64,000 bases of DNA from Lentibacillus sp. JNUCC-1 (GCF_009741735.1 NZ_WHOH01000001.1:372001-436000), one strand, 5' to 3'. Numbered from the stretch's first letter, positions 45,761-56,445 are shown. The notes: a model not told the origin generated them from the letters alone. Program-made: numbers and translations.

Positions 45761-47146
45761 TTATTTTGGATAAGTCATTTCTTTTGGGTTAACATATTCT
45801 TCAAACTGGTCCTCGGTTAACAGACCTAATTCAACAGCAGTTTCTTTTAATGTTTTTTGCTCTTCAAAAGCCGTTTTAGCTATTTTCGCAGCATTTTCAT
45901 ACCCGATGTGCGGATTCAAAGCTGTAACAAGCATCAAAGAATCGTTAAGGTATTGATCAATCTTTTCCTGATTGGGTTCAATCCCCTGCACACACCGTTC
46001 ATCAAAAGATAGCATACTATCAGCAAGGATCTGACAGGATTGCAGGAAATTATAAGCGATCACAGGTTTGAATACATTCAGTTCAAAATTCCCTTGACTT
46101 GCAGCAAATCCGATGGTCGCATCGTTCCCCATAACCTGAGCAGAAACCATCGTAACAGCTTCACTTTGTGTCGGGTTAACTTTGCCAGGCATAATTGAAC
46201 TTCCAGGCTCATTTGCCGGTATCGTAATCTCACCGATTCCGCAACGTGGTCCGCTTGCAAGCCAGCGCACATCGTTGGCAATCTTCATCAAATCAGCAGC
46301 AAGGGCCTTTAATGCACCATGGGCATGAACTGTTTCATCATGGCTTGTCAATGCATGAAATTTATTTGGAGCAGATATGAAATTAGTACCTGTTTCAGTA
46401 CTTATCGTTTCACAAACACGCTCAGACAATTCAGGATGCGCATTCAATCCTGTCCCAACAGCTGTGCCGCCAATAGCCAATTCGCGCAAATAAGTCAGGC
46501 TTTCCTGAACCATCCGTTCAGACTTTTCCAGCATCCGGTGCCAGCCGCTGATTTCTTGGCCGAGTGTTAATGGAGTTGCATCCTGAAGGTGGGTTCTTCC
46601 GATCTTTACGATATCCATGAAAGCATCCATTTTTTCTTTCAAAGTCGCCTTAATTTGCTTTACACCCGGCAAGACATCTTGTTCCAGCTTCAAAACAAAG
46701 GAAATATGCATTGCTGTCGGATATGTATCATTTGAACTTTGTGATTTATTGACATCATCATTCGGATGAAGCTTTAAATCGCTATTCTGTTCTTTCAGCC
46801 ACTCATTCCCGACATATGCAATGACTTCATTTACGTTCATATTGGACTGCGTGCCGCTGCCTGTTTGCCAGACAACAAGCGGAAAATGTTCATTCAGTTC
46901 ACCTTTTTGAATTTTGTCTGCTGCATATGCAATGGCATCTGCTTTCTCTTTTTCCAAAATTCCCAGGTCGTAGTTTACCTTGGCCACGCTTTTTTTAAGG
47001 ATTGAAAAAGCTTTTACAATCTCAATAGGCATAGTTTCGTTACCGATTGGAAAGTTTTGTTTACTGCGTTGCGTCTGGGCTCCCCAGAATTTATCTGCCG
47101 GTACTTTCACTTCTCCAAACGTATCATGTTCACTCCGATAATCCAT
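45761..47146 (-). CDS. fumC: Fumarate hydratase, class II
   Basis: A 461-residue enzyme of the fumarase/aspartase superfamily with the signature [31 protein letters not shown] and [14 protein letters not shown]. It interconverts fumarate and malate in the TCA cycle. The ATG at 47146 ([13 protein letters not shown]) has GGGAGGATC upstream; the longer frame to 47236 is not credible. It is divergent from the phospholipase-like gene and forms no operon. Confidence 0.95.
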   Translation of the reverse strand: MDYRSEHDTFGEVKVPADKFWGAQTQRSKQNFPIGNETMPIEIVKAFSILKKSVAKVNYDLGILEKEKADAIAYAADKIQKGELNEHFPLVVWQTGSGTQSNMNVNEVIAYVGNEWLKEQNSDLKLHPNDDVNKSQSSNDTYPTAMHISFVLKLEQDVLPGVKQIKATLKEKMDAFMDIVKIGRTHLQDATPLTLGQEISGWHRMLEKSERMVQESLTYLRELAIGGTAVGTGLNAHPELSERVCETISTETGTNFISAPNKFHALTSHDETVHAHGALKALAADLMKIANDVRWLASGPRCGIGEITIPANEPGSSIMPGKVNPTQSEAVTMVSAQVMGNDATIGFAASQGNFELNVFKPVIAYNFLQSCQILADSMLSFDERCVQGIEPNQEKIDQYLNDSLMLVTALNPHIGYENAAKIAKTAFEEQKTLKETAVELGLLTEDQFEEYVNPKEMTYPK

Positions 47147-47256
47147 AATGTGATCCTCCCTTTGTATGTTGTATACCCAACAACATTGTACCAAACTTTT
47201 GGTTAAAGGATAAATACAACGTGTTCGTTCTGACACAAATTCGTGCCTTTTTCTGG

Positions 47257-47285
47257 TAGTCAGTACATGTCGTATCTATTATAAT
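47257..47285 (+). promoter_or_regulatory. Possible promoter of the phospholipase C-like gene
   Basis: TATAAT (47280-47285) with a weak TAGTCA -35 at 17-base spacing, 34 bases ahead of the start. Confidence 0.35.
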
Positions 47286-47319
47286 ACAGACAAGAATAGC
47301 ACGAGAGGAGGTTTTCGTG

Positions 47320-48234
47320 ATGCCTAATATATGGACCCATATGCTTTTTTGTGAAGATGTCATCGATTCGATTGACAATCCAAATCCTTTTATGCAGTAT
47401 GATACATTTATGAAATTAGGAGCTCAAGGTCCAGACCCTTTCTTTTATCATAATTTCTGGCCATGGATTAAAAACGATCCTGTCAAAAATATCGGGAACA
47501 AACTCCACACTGAGCAATGCGGCCCCATTTTAATGGATTTAATCAAGAAAGCTAAAGACATGAAACCTCATGTCCGTGCATATATTTTTGGCTTTGTGAC
47601 ACATCATATCCTTGATCGTAATACACACCCCTACATTCACTACAAGGCGGGATATGCCGGCAGTGACCACCAAAAACTTGAAGTGATTATTGATACCATC
47701 ATGATGGAAAAATACCACAAGCTTAAAACGTGGAAAGCCCCTGTTTATAAAGAAATTGATGTTGGAAAAAATTTGCCGGATGACATCGTCTTTTTATTGG
47801 ACAACACGATGCGAGCTTATTATACAGAGCTACCGGCTCAGGACACAAACTACATTCAAAAATCATACAAAGATATGAAGCTGGCACTTAAGCTTTTGAA
47901 AGATCCTATTGGATGGAAAAACACCTTTTTTAAGTCAGTGGTCGGGCCGTATTCCCATCGTCCAATCAAAGGTGAAGTGGATTACTTAAACTTGAATCAT
48001 CAGCCATGGTATCACTCCGCCACTAATGAATACCATACAGAGAGCTTTGTGGACCTGTATTGTAAGAGCAGGGATGAAGGCATTGCCATTATGACAGAAA
48101 TCCTCATGTACTGGCGCGCACATAGCAAAGCATCTGAACAAAGACTTCAGAGTATGATAGGAAATATCTCATACGATACAGGTGAACCACTTGATTTAAA
48201 CCTGGAAAACCGATACTGCAGGCCCATTGTATAA
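47320..48234 (+). CDS. Zinc-dependent phospholipase C-like protein
   Basis: A 304-residue protein of the zinc-dependent phospholipase C/S1-P1-like helical fold. MPNIWTHMLFCEDVID, LGAQGPDPFFYHNFWP, FGFVTHHILDRNTHPYIHY and DHQKLEVIID supply the Trp/His/Asp metal ligands. No signal peptide is seen, so it is probably cytosolic and its substrate unknown. GAGGAGG lies ahead; the ATG at 47320 is preferred over the GTG at 47317. A bidirectional terminator follows. Confidence 0.87.
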   Translation: MPNIWTHMLFCEDVIDSIDNPNPFMQYDTFMKLGAQGPDPFFYHNFWPWIKNDPVKNIGNKLHTEQCGPILMDLIKKAKDMKPHVRAYIFGFVTHHILDRNTHPYIHYKAGYAGSDHQKLEVIIDTIMMEKYHKLKTWKAPVYKEIDVGKNLPDDIVFLLDNTMRAYYTELPAQDTNYIQKSYKDMKLALKLLKDPIGWKNTFFKSVVGPYSHRPIKGEVDYLNLNHQPWYHSATNEYHTESFVDLYCKSRDEGIAIMTEILMYWRAHSKASEQRLQSMIGNISYDTGEPLDLNLENRYCRPIV

Positions 48235-48239
48235 AGTCA

Positions 48240-48276
48240 AAAACATCCGGTCGTCATACTGACAACCGGATGTTTT
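48240..48276. terminator. Bidirectional terminator
   Basis: AAAACATCCGGT / ACCGGATGTTTT with an inner GTC/GAC pair between convergent genes. Confidence 0.83.
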
Positions 48277-48283
48277 GCTTTCA

Positions 48284-49587
48284 TCATTTAGGATTGATCT
48301 CCGTTCGATCGGACCATGAAGTTTGTGATGCAGCTTCTCGTACCCCTTTATCAATATCGACAAATTTGAGTAAAATAATGCCGCCAATAAAGAAGAAAAT
48401 CAGTGACATGATTCCAAGTCTGCTTGATCCGGTTAACTGCCCGACGAGTGCAAAGACAAACGGCCCAACAATTGCCGCGAACTTTGACGATATGCCATAA
48501 AATCCGAAGAACTCAGCATGTTTATTAGCTGGGACTAACCGGCCGTATATTGAACGGCTTAATGACTGTGCACCGCCTTGAACAAGACCAACACAAATGG
48601 CCAGTAAGTAAAAATGTAGCGCCGATGACATGAAATACCCGAGTACGACAATCCCTAAATAGACGTATAAGGCAAGAAAAAGTGCACGTTTAGCCGTTAT
48701 TTTATTGGCCAGATAACCAAAGAAGAACGTACAGGGAATCCCGACAAATTGTGTGATTAAAAGTGCAATAATTAATGAATTCGTATCAATACCAATATCT
48801 TTGCCATAAATAGTGGCCATCTTAATAATCGTTGAGATCCCGTCATTATACATCCAAAATGCCAAGAGAAAAATCAGCAATTGCTTGTATTGCTTGATTT
48901 CCTTAAACGTGTTTCCCACCCGTGAAAAACCAATCGCGATATAGGAACGTTCCCGTTTAACTGCCGTTTTCTTTTCTTCACGAATATGCTTGAAGAGCGG
49001 AATGGAAAAAACAAACCACCATACGCCGACAGAAGCAAAAGCAGCCTGACTCGCCGCCGTGACGCTTGGCAATCCAAACCAGTCATGCTTCAGAATCATT
49101 AACACATTAATAGCCAAAAGCAGGCCGCCCCCAATATAACCCATGCGAAGCCAGCAGTTGACACCTTGTCTATTTCTTCTTCTCCTGCAATTTCGGGCAG
49201 AAAGGCATCATAAAACACATTACCACCTGAGAAACCAATAGTGCCCACAATCAGTAAGATCGATGCAAACAGGTAATCACCTTCACCTACGAAAGCCAAT
49301 AGGATACTCGCAATAATCCCCATGTAAGCAAAAAAACGCAGGAACTTTTTCTTGGCGGCTGAGTAGTCGCTGATTGCGCCTAATATCGGAGCGAGGATTG
49401 CTACAATTAAAACAGCAATGGATTGAGAATATCCCCAATAACTTGCAGCCTGTGATTCTCCCAAGCCTTTAGCAGCGACATCATAATAAAATGTTGGCAA
49501 TACCGCAGCCATGATTGTTGTTGCAAAAGCCGAGTTACCAAAATCGTACAGGATCCAACTAAATTTGGTCTTTTTGTTTCTCTCCAA
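48284..49587 (-). pseudogene. UMF1-family (Atg22-like) MFS transporter, one frameshift
   Basis: The 5' frame (49587-49099) begins MERNKKTKFSWILYDFGNSA, typical of UMF1/BtlA-type MFS, and reads to VSTAGFA. The rest (MGYIGGGLLLAINVLMILKH onward to 48284) is in the next frame. One base added near 49144 (AA instead of A in GCATGGG) restores AGFAMGYIGG and a protein of about 434 residues with twelve membrane segments. Relatives are linked to amino acid efflux; substrate unknown. Probably a sequencing artefact, since both parts are complete. Confidence 0.88.
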
Positions 49588-49679
49588 TTAATTCACCCCT
49601 TTTATTTATATTCATGTTTAAGCATAACAAAAACCATGATTAAATGGTGATCCATGTCTGGTTTTCATCTTGACGCATT

Positions 49680-51137
49680 TTATGTTTGCAACGCAGCCGC
49701 GGTTTGATTTGTTTCCTCAATAGCGCGTGATAAATGGTTCATCCGGTCTACCTGCTGATGAACAACTGCTGCCAGTTCTTCTATCGTTGCGGTGGTTTCC
49801 TCAATCAACGAAGCCAACTGATCAACAGATCCGTCAATAGATTGCGATGCTGACTGAATCTCCGTTGCTTGCTTTTGCAAATAACCCAGATATTGAATGA
49901 AATTTATCAGCTGTTTTGTGATATGTTCGAAGTTATTCCTGGCTTCTGATATATATGTCTGACTTTCGTTTAACTGATGTGTGTTATGTACCATTTCTTC
50001 GCGAACATTCAAGGCATCTTCTTCGACAGCATTTAAATTGTTGCGGATCAACTCGGCTGTTTGCTGTGAAACTTCAGCAAGCTTCCTTACTTCTTTGGCA
50101 ACAACCGTGAAACCATTTCCGGCCTCCCCTGCTCTCGCCGCCTCAATACTGGCATTCAGTGCAAGGAGGTTTGTCTGTTCTGCAATGCTTTGAATATCGG
50201 CTGTAAACTGACTGTTTTCTTTCATATGTTTAACAAGCTGTTCCATATTTTTATGCAATTCGTTAAACGACTGGTGGAAACCAGACATAGTATGAGTAAG
50301 TTTATTGAGAGAGGATTCCCCTGCTTGCGATAAGTCGATCAATTCTTTTCCGTCTTGTGTACTTCTTGCAAAAGAACCAAGCATCTTATCCAAACGTGAA
50401 TTTGTTTGATTGGTTTCTGATGAAATATGTGTTGCACCATCTGCCTGCTGCTGGCTTGCCGCCGCAATATCGCTAAAAGCTGCAAGCATTTCATTCATTG
50501 AATGTGTATAATCTGTACTGTCTTTTTCCATCGTTGCCATCTGCTGCTGAACAGCTACAGCACTTTCTTCCATCAGTTTTTGCTGATGCTGCAGCAGCTC
50601 CTCTCTCTTCTTTCCTTCCTCTATAGCCGTTTCCGACGCCAGCAAAAGTTTACGGGCAGTTTTAACCTGCATGAAAAGAACGGCAAATATCAGGACATAA
50701 AAAACGATCGTAATTGTTGCTGCTCTCCCTGTGAAGCCTAACGCTTCCCCTTTTTCAGAAACAAAAAATGCCAGCAGCAAAAGTCCTAATACGCCCCCGG
50801 TTGCCAGCGTTCTTGCTGAAAGAGAAATAGCTGAAACAGCCAATATAAAAAACACAAACAGCATATTTGTTACATAATTAGAGCTCATAATCACAATAAG
50901 TGAAACCACCCCAATGAACACAATGGCCAGATATGGAATAAGATCAAGCAGTCTTTGCTTTACTTGTAGAAACGTTAAAAAAGCTATACAAATGGCTCCG
51001 CCGCCACCAATTGCCCAAATGTTTTCTTTAGGTGCCCCGACAACGATTTCCGCTGTAAATCCGAGTAAAACTGAAAAGACGAGTATGTAAATCATAATCT
51101 TGTTCTGTCGCAATAATATATTCTCATGACCCCGCAT
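49680..51137 (-). CDS. Methyl-accepting chemotaxis protein with multi-pass membrane sensor
   Basis: A 485-residue chemoreceptor. Six hydrophobic segments fill residues about 15-165 with almost no outer loop, then a coiled-coil signalling domain with the hairpin tip [26 protein letters not shown]. There is no HAMP domain. It should sense a membrane or intracellular cue and talk to CheA/CheW. GGGGGAAAC precedes the ATG at 51137. No other chemotaxis gene lies near. Confidence 0.92.
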   Translation of the reverse strand: MRGHENILLRQNKIMIYILVFSVLLGFTAEIVVGAPKENIWAIGGGGAICIAFLTFLQVKQRLLDLIPYLAIVFIGVVSLIVIMSSNYVTNMLFVFFILAVSAISLSARTLATGGVLGLLLLAFFVSEKGEALGFTGRAATITIVFYVLIFAVLFMQVKTARKLLLASETAIEEGKKREELLQHQQKLMEESAVAVQQQMATMEKDSTDYTHSMNEMLAAFSDIAAASQQQADGATHISSETNQTNSRLDKMLGSFARSTQDGKELIDLSQAGESSLNKLTHTMSGFHQSFNELHKNMEQLVKHMKENSQFTADIQSIAEQTNLLALNASIEAARAGEAGNGFTVVAKEVRKLAEVSQQTAELIRNNLNAVEEDALNVREEMVHNTHQLNESQTYISEARNNFEHITKQLINFIQYLGYLQKQATEIQSASQSIDGSVDQLASLIEETTATIEELAAVVHQQVDRMNHLSRAIEETNQTAAALQT

Positions 51138-51180
51138 GCTGTTTCCCCCTATATGTAACCGCATTATATTTCGAGCACAG

Positions 51181-51212
51181 AAAAAGCGTCTTGCCAGGAT
51201 GCAGCAAGACGT
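51181..51212 (-). terminator. Terminator of the IDEAL gene
   Basis: GCGTCTTGC / GCAAGACGT, 9-base loop, five T on the minus strand. Confidence 0.78.
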
Positions 51213-51221
51213 CCAAAAGCA

Positions 51222-51455
51222 TTACTCCCGTATAAAAGGTTTGTATTGTAACCCTAACTCTATAAAGCGTTCTCGGTCTCCATGATCAATCGCTTTGTTA
51301 ATTTCTTCTTCCAAATATGCTTTGTTCCAATTAAAACATAGTTCATCCATAATCAATCGGGCTGACACTTGCAGTTCGTACGGGATCTCCCGTCTCGCCC
51401 GAATCATCGGACCAGTGTAACGAACGTACGTGCAAATTGCTGTTTGTTTTGGCAT
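51222..51455 (-). CDS. IDEAL domain protein
   Basis: A 77-residue protein ending in an IDEAL domain (ARLIMDELCFNWNKAYLEEE, then INKAIDHGDRERFIEL), a short motif found at the C terminus of several Firmicute proteins such as YpiB. The N-terminal part is short and basic. The function is unknown. AAAGGGGTG precedes the ATG at 51455. Confidence 0.8.
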   Translation of the reverse strand: MPKQTAICTYVRYTGPMIRARREIPYELQVSARLIMDELCFNWNKAYLEEEINKAIDHGDRERFIELGLQYKPFIRE

Positions 51456-51563
51456 GGCACACACCCCTTTGGTCCCTTTTTACCATTATGCTTAATGTTT
51501 AGAATAATTGCAAGCATAAAAAGCAAAAATGTGTGTTTTACCTAGAAAAAACTTTGCAATTTG

Positions 51564-52784
51564 CTATGGTTTAATATTTCTGTATGCGAGCCACCCCGCT
51601 CCAAGTGCAAACACCGCAAGCAAACCAGCAATCCATGCAATTTCTTTTGTCATTAAAAACGCAATGACCGGCGGGCCTGCTGCAACACCTATGAAACGCA
51701 TTGCACTGTAAATTGAAGTTACAATGCCTCTCACATCTTTCTCAAGACTCTTTGTAATTAAAGCATCAAGTGCAGGCAGCGACATGCCTATGCCTGTTCC
51801 GCAAACAAAGAAAATGGCCAGCAAATATACAGGTGAAGCTTTAAGAGGAATTAAAACCACTGCACTACCTGCCAGGATAATACCGATAAATGTGATCCAC
51901 TTCATTACTTTCAGATCGTCTTTTATTTTTTTTCCGGAAATGTATGATGCTACTGCAAGAGCGAGCAACGGAACAGCCAGCATTAAACCCTTCCATACCC
52001 CTGTGTATCCATACTGATCTTCAAGAACACTGGATAAATAAAACAAAAAGCCAAACAATATAAACATTAATATGGCACCGATTATAAAGACGGCCACCAG
52101 CCATCTGGCATGTTCAGCAAATACATCTTTAATTAATTGAAGATATTTTTTAAATGTAAATGGCTCTTCTTCCTCACCCTGATCATCACTTGCTTTTATT
52201 AAAAATATAACCAGCAAAACAGATATAAGACTGAATACCGGAATGGACAGGAATGGCAAAAACCATACGACCAGTGCTAGAAGTGACCCAAGAATGGGAC
52301 TGAGAACTTTGCCGGCCGTGTTGGACGTTTCGATAATGCCCATAGTAGAACTTGCATCTTCATCCCGCTGAAACATATCTCCAACAAGTGGAAGAACAAT
52401 TGGGGCCGCTCCGGAAGATCCAACACCTTGCAGGATCCTTCCAAGTAAAATCACCATGAATGGATCATCCATTTTCCAGGAAGCAACTCCTGCTACCAGA
52501 CCGCCAATGCCAGTGATAATCAACGCTGGAACAATGATGACTTTCCGGCCGTACCGATCTGATAAGAACCCGGCAATAGGTATCAGAATAATGGCGACGA
52601 TTGAATAGGCAGTGATAATATAACTTGATTGCAGTGCAGTAATGCCGAGTTCCTTTTCCATAAGCGGCAAAATTGGAATCAGCATTGAATTGCCAAGCGT
52701 CATAATCAACGGTATGGAAGCTAAAGAAATGATTGCCCATCTTCTTTTATCCTGATCCACACCGGACTGATTGGTATGTGTCAT
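51564..52784 (-). CDS. MFS (DHA1-type) multidrug-like transporter
   Basis: A 406-residue MFS protein with twelve membrane segments. The loop 2-3 motif GFLSDRYGRKVII and motif C-like GTGIGMSLPALD fit the drug/proton antiporter (DHA1) group. An acidic central loop (DDQGEEEE) separates the halves. It is probably a drug or metabolite exporter, substrate unknown. The ATG has only a weak GGATG upstream. It stands alone. Confidence 0.88.
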   Translation of the reverse strand: MTHTNQSGVDQDKRRWAIISLASIPLIMTLGNSMLIPILPLMEKELGITALQSSYIITAYSIVAIILIPIAGFLSDRYGRKVIIVPALIITGIGGLVAGVASWKMDDPFMVILLGRILQGVGSSGAAPIVLPLVGDMFQRDEDASSTMGIIETSNTAGKVLSPILGSLLALVVWFLPFLSIPVFSLISVLLVIFLIKASDDQGEEEEPFTFKKYLQLIKDVFAEHARWLVAVFIIGAILMFILFGFLFYLSSVLEDQYGYTGVWKGLMLAVPLLALAVASYISGKKIKDDLKVMKWITFIGIILAGSAVVLIPLKASPVYLLAIFFVCGTGIGMSLPALDALITKSLEKDVRGIVTSIYSAMRFIGVAAGPPVIAFLMTKEIAWIAGLLAVFALGAGWLAYRNIKP

Positions 52785-52995
52785 ATGCCATGCATCCTTT
52801 ACTTTAAACTATGATTACTATGCACACTCGCGCTCGTTTTATGCTCGCTGGAAAGACCGAATTTTTTCCAGTGGTGATTAAGTTTGACTCAGACCAAGAA
52901 GTGTAACTCAGGGCTTCAATGTTTCTCTCGACCCACCATGAAACGGTCTGATACACTATATGATGCACTTAGGAATTGAGATGGAGGTCACATTT

Positions 52996-53877
52996 ATGAA
53001 TAGGGCTGATGACTTAAAAAAAGGGGAAAGAGGCGCTTGGGTCAGTATTATCGCCTACTTAATACTGGCATTCGCAAAAATTTTTATATCATATGTTGGA
53101 CAATCCCATGCTTTAAGAGCTGACGGGTTGAACAATGCTACCGATGTTATTGCCTCCGTCGCAGTCCTCATCGGGCTGAGAATCTCCCGGCGCCCCCCTG
53201 ATGAAGATCATCACTATGGGCACTACCGTGCAGAAACAATTGCTTCCTTATTCGCTGGGTTTGTTATGGCAGCCGTTGGTTTACAGGTCATTGTAAATAC
53301 CGTGCAAAAGTTGTTTGTTTCTGGTCATACACAACCAAGCATGCTGGCAACTTGGGTCGCTCTCGGCGGCGCAATTACCATGTATGCCGTTTACAGATTT
53401 AACTTGAATTTATCCCGTAAAGTTGACAGCACTTCACTGCATGCTGCTGCACAAGATAATCGTTCAGATGCCTTGGTGAGTATTGGTGCCTTTCTTGGAA
53501 TCACAGGGGCACAGTTTGGTATATTCTGGCTTGACCCACTGACAGGGCTGATCGTTGGACTGATCATTTGTAAAACAGCTTGGGATATTTTCAGTGACTC
53601 CGCCCATGCTTTAACAGACGGATTTGATGAACAGTTGATAAGGGAAATAGAAGAAAGCATTGCACAAGTTTCTGATGTGAAGAAAGTGGAAGATGTTAAA
53701 GGTCGGATTCATGGAAATATGCCACTAATTGATATTACCATTCTCGTTGATCCAGAAATGAACGTGAAAAAAAGTCATGATATTACTATGCGTGTAGAGC
53801 AGCTGCTGGAAGATAAACACGGGGTTTCACACGCTCATATACACATCGAACCATTTGAAAAAAAGCCAAAAACATAG
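52996..53877 (+). CDS. Cation diffusion facilitator, probably manganese (MneP-like)
   Basis: A 293-residue CDF protein with about six membrane segments and a C-terminal metal-binding domain (MPLIDITILVDPEMNVKKSH, ending HAHIHIEP). Site A reads ADGLNNATD, with Asn where zinc exporters carry His or Asp, the pattern of manganese CDFs such as MntE/MneP. The next motif is AAQDNRSDALVS. It should export Mn2+ for proton exchange. GGAGG is 9 bases ahead of the ATG at 52996. A recognisable yybP-ykoY manganese riboswitch was not seen in the leader. Confidence 0.88.
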   Translation: MNRADDLKKGERGAWVSIIAYLILAFAKIFISYVGQSHALRADGLNNATDVIASVAVLIGLRISRRPPDEDHHYGHYRAETIASLFAGFVMAAVGLQVIVNTVQKLFVSGHTQPSMLATWVALGGAITMYAVYRFNLNLSRKVDSTSLHAAAQDNRSDALVSIGAFLGITGAQFGIFWLDPLTGLIVGLIICKTAWDIFSDSAHALTDGFDEQLIREIEESIAQVSDVKKVEDVKGRIHGNMPLIDITILVDPEMNVKKSHDITMRVEQLLEDKHGVSHAHIHIEPFEKKPKT

Positions 53878-53910
53878 AGCGAAGGCAGTATCTGCCTTCG
53901 CTCTTATTCT
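53877..53910. terminator. Terminator of the CDF gene
   Basis: A perfect 12-bp stem GAGCGAAGGCAG / CTGCCTTCGCTC with a 3-base loop and T-rich tail. Confidence 0.87.
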
Positions 53911-53916
53911 TCGTAT

Positions 53917-54456
53917 TTACACCGGCTGATTCAGCATATGAAGCAATTCATCCAGTGTATCCCAGCCGTATGCTGTTTCTTGATATGTGCCTTCTCCAAT
54001 TGTTGTTGCTTCTTTTCCAACAGGCTCTGCCTTGTATCGCTCATAAAACCGGCTGGATGGATTCTGTGTTAAGATCCAGACGAGCAAAGAACTAAAGCCA
54101 AACGCTTTCATTTCTGTGGCAAAAGCTTTCAACAAGCGAGTTCCGAGTCCCTGTTTCTGATAAGCATCAAGTAAATAAATCGTATAGATTTCACAATCGT
54201 GTTTAAATCGTTTTGTACGTTCAGGCCCCCCAGAAACGAATCCTACAATCTTTCCATCCTGTTCGATCACTAATGTGCACTGATTGGGCTTCTGTACCCG
54301 AAGCACTGTTTCCCATAAAGTTTTCCGGTTTTCATATGTTGTATTCGATAAGTCCTGTTCATCTATAAGCTCTTGATAGGTATTTTTCCAACTCCGGATA
54401 TGAACATCAGCAATCGCTGCAGCGTCTTCATCCCGGGCTTTGCGTATGGTATACAT
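53917..54456 (-). CDS. GNAT family N-acetyltransferase
   Basis: A 179-residue protein of GCN5-like fold. The acetyl-CoA-binding motif A is IYTIYLLDAYQKQGLGTRLL, with the QxxGxG/A pattern, and the C-terminal SSRFYERYKAEPVG is typical. The acceptor substrate is unknown. AGGAGG is 7 bases from the ATG at 54456. It is 24 bases after azlD on the same strand, so it may be the third gene of the azlC-azlD operon. Confidence 0.87.
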   Translation of the reverse strand: MYTIRKARDEDAAAIADVHIRSWKNTYQELIDEQDLSNTTYENRKTLWETVLRVQKPNQCTLVIEQDGKIVGFVSGGPERTKRFKHDCEIYTIYLLDAYQKQGLGTRLLKAFATEMKAFGFSSLLVWILTQNPSSRFYERYKAEPVGKEATTIGEGTYQETAYGWDTLDELLHMLNQPV

Positions 54457-54480
54457 CAAACGTCCTCCTGACAGACTAAT

Positions 54481-54774
54481 TTACATGGACAAAAGAAAAA
54501 CGGTCGCAATGGCTCCAAAAACAACAATGATCACATTTAGACCAAGCAAGGCGAGACCAACAGCAACAAGCCCTCCAAGCAGCCCTATGGATGGATTATC
54601 GGTATTCACAGACATAATTCCCGGAAAAATCAGAGCACCAAGCGCTGCATAAGGAACCGCATTCAACCATCTGTTGACCCAATCGCGAAACTCTAGTTTT
54701 TCAACGATAATGGCAGGAATCATCCTGGGAATCATTGTCACAAGTGCCATACCTAAAATGATGATAAAAATCAT
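54481..54774 (-). CDS. azlD: Branched-chain amino acid exporter subunit AzlD
   Basis: A 97-residue protein with three or four membrane segments (MALVTMIPRMIPAIIVEKLE, LNAVPYAALGALIFPG). This is the small subunit of the AzlCD branched-chain amino acid exporter; B. subtilis AzlCD exports branched-chain analogues such as 4-azaleucine. Its ATG overlaps the azlC stop (ATGA), so the two are coupled. Confidence 0.9.
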   Translation of the reverse strand: MIFIIILGMALVTMIPRMIPAIIVEKLEFRDWVNRWLNAVPYAALGALIFPGIMSVNTDNPSIGLLGGLVAVGLALLGLNVIIVVFGAIATVFLLSM

Positions 54775-55496
54775 GATTGATCCTCCTTCAGCAGAAACAC
54801 ACCAGAAAAACCGCTTATAACCGTAGCCAGGACAATCGACCATCCTTCGCTTAAATACAAGCCAAATAAATAGTTCAGAAGCATTGCAAAAAGCGCAATC
54901 AGGCCAACTTTAAGTTCTTTTTTTACTGAAGGGATAAGGAGCCCTATGAACATGGCGTACAAAGCAATTCCCATACTCTCACTTAAACGCGGCGGTATCA
55001 CTTCACCGAGGAGTCCCCCCAGCAGCGATCCAATTACCCATGAAGAATAGGCCGTTAAAATAAGTGCTGCATAAAAATAGCGACCATAAGCCTTTTTGCC
55101 TTCGTCTTTATGTATGGCTGAGACGGCAAAGGTTTCATCCGTCAATCCTAATGATAAAGGAACTTTCCAAGAACGTCCAATATCTCGGGCATGATTGGAG
55201 TAGGATAGGCTCATGACGAAATGTCGAAAATTCAGCACAAGTGTTGCGATAATGATTTCCACTGCACCTGCACCAATCGCAATCATATTCGCCGCCATAA
55301 ATTGACTTGCCCCTGCAAATACAAGTGCACTCATAGACGTTAATTCAAGAAGTGACAACCCTGCCTGTTTAGCCAGAACCCCATATGTTATGGCAATTGG
55401 CAAATATCCAAGCATGATCGGAAACCCAACCCAAAATCCCCTTTTTATCATATCTTTCGCAGTTGTACCAGACGTTCCAGCCATCTGTCTCTCCAT
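54771..55496 (-). CDS. azlC: Branched-chain amino acid exporter subunit AzlC
   Basis: A 241-residue membrane protein of the AzlC family with about five to eight hydrophobic segments. VGFPIMLGYLPIAITYGVLA, MSALVFAGASQFMAANM and LVLNFRHFVMSLSYSNH are diagnostic. It forms the exporter with AzlD. The ATG at 55496 has AAGGGGG 5 bases ahead; 55502 is too close. Confidence 0.92.
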   Translation of the reverse strand: MERQMAGTSGTTAKDMIKRGFWVGFPIMLGYLPIAITYGVLAKQAGLSLLELTSMSALVFAGASQFMAANMIAIGAGAVEIIIATLVLNFRHFVMSLSYSNHARDIGRSWKVPLSLGLTDETFAVSAIHKDEGKKAYGRYFYAALILTAYSSWVIGSLLGGLLGEVIPPRLSESMGIALYAMFIGLLIPSVKKELKVGLIALFAMLLNYLFGLYLSEGWSIVLATVISGFSGVFLLKEDQS

Positions 55497-55652
55497 CCTC
55501 ATCCCCCTTGCTGCAATAAATACAAACCATATTATTTAGAAATATTACACCATTATATCCGAAACCAGAAAAAAGATAAACCACCAAATCCAAAGTGTGG
55601 GGTAGTGAAATTTAAAACCGAATTGCCAACGGCGATCTATGGGTTCTATAAA

Positions 55653-55683
55653 TAACCCCGCAATTGTATCTATTGCGGGGTTA
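55653..55683 (-). terminator. Terminator of the methionine aminopeptidase gene
   Basis: TAACCCCGCAAT / ATTGCGGGGTTA, 12-bp stem with a 7-base loop. Confidence 0.8.
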
Positions 55684-55692
55684 AAGGAAGTT

Positions 55693-56445
55693 TTATTGAT
55701 CTTGGTCGGTCGTAATGATGGGCTCACCTTTTGTAACAATGAGGGTATGTTCGTATTGGGCTGAACGTCCCTTATCGATTGTTCGGGCCGTCCAATTGTT
55801 ATCATCCATCTTGCTTTTCCAATCACCTTCATTAATCATGGGCTCAATTGTAATCGCCATGCCCTCTTTTAATCTGAGTCCTTTATTTGGGAGTCCAAAA
55901 TGTGGAATGTGCGGCTCTTCGTGAATGGTTGGTCCGATCCCATGACCGGTAAAGTCACGCACCACTGAAAAGCCTTCTCCTTCAGCGTATGCTTGAATGG
56001 CATGGCCGATATCTCCAATTCGATTCCCGGCCTTGGCCTGCTCAATGCCTTTATAAAGTGCAGTCTTTGTTACGTCCATTAACTGTTTTCCTTTTTCATC
56101 AACATTCCCAACTGCGTATGTCCAGGCTGAATCCGCCAAGCCGCCGTTAAGATTGACAACCATGTCTATGGTTACTATATCACCGTCTTTAAGTTGGGTA
56201 TCTCTCGGGAATCCGTGACATATTTCATCATTGATGGAAGCACATGTGGCATATGGATAGTCGCTGTAGCCTTTTTGCTCAGGGGTTGCCCCGTGTTCGG
56301 CCAAGTACTTTTCAACAAACTGCTCAATCTCCATTGTTGTAATGCCTGGTTTGATCATTTTTTTTATCTCTTTATGGCAGGCAACAAGAAGGTCACCTGC
56401 CTTCTGCATTTTTTCAATTTCCCGTTTGCTTTTTCTTGTTATCAT
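55693..56445 (-). CDS. map: Methionine aminopeptidase, type I (MapB/YflG-like)
   Basis: A 250-residue enzyme. The metal ligands of type I MetAP are visible: Asp in VTIDMVVNLNGGLADSAWTY (both Asp), His in DFTGHGIGPTIHEEPHIPHF, Glu in TIEPMINEG and Glu in QYEHTLIV. It removes the first Met from new proteins. It is not in the ribosomal-protein cluster where the essential map usually sits, so it is probably a second copy such as B. subtilis MapB (YflG). AGGAAGAAG precedes the ATG at 56445. Confidence 0.93.
   Translation of the reverse strand: MITRKSKREIEKMQKAGDLLVACHKEIKKMIKPGITTMEIEQFVEKYLAEHGATPEQKGYSDYPYATCASINDEICHGFPRDTQLKDGDIVTIDMVVNLNGGLADSAWTYAVGNVDEKGKQLMDVTKTALYKGIEQAKAGNRIGDIGHAIQAYAEGEGFSVVRDFTGHGIGPTIHEEPHIPHFGLPNKGLRLKEGMAITIEPMINEGDWKSKMDDNNWTARTIDKGRSAQYEHTLIVTKGEPIITTDQDQ

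Noticed and set aside
52785..52995. Manganese (yybP-ykoY) riboswitch before the CDF exporter
   Set aside because: I could not find the conserved GGGGAGUA and paired loop strings in this gap.
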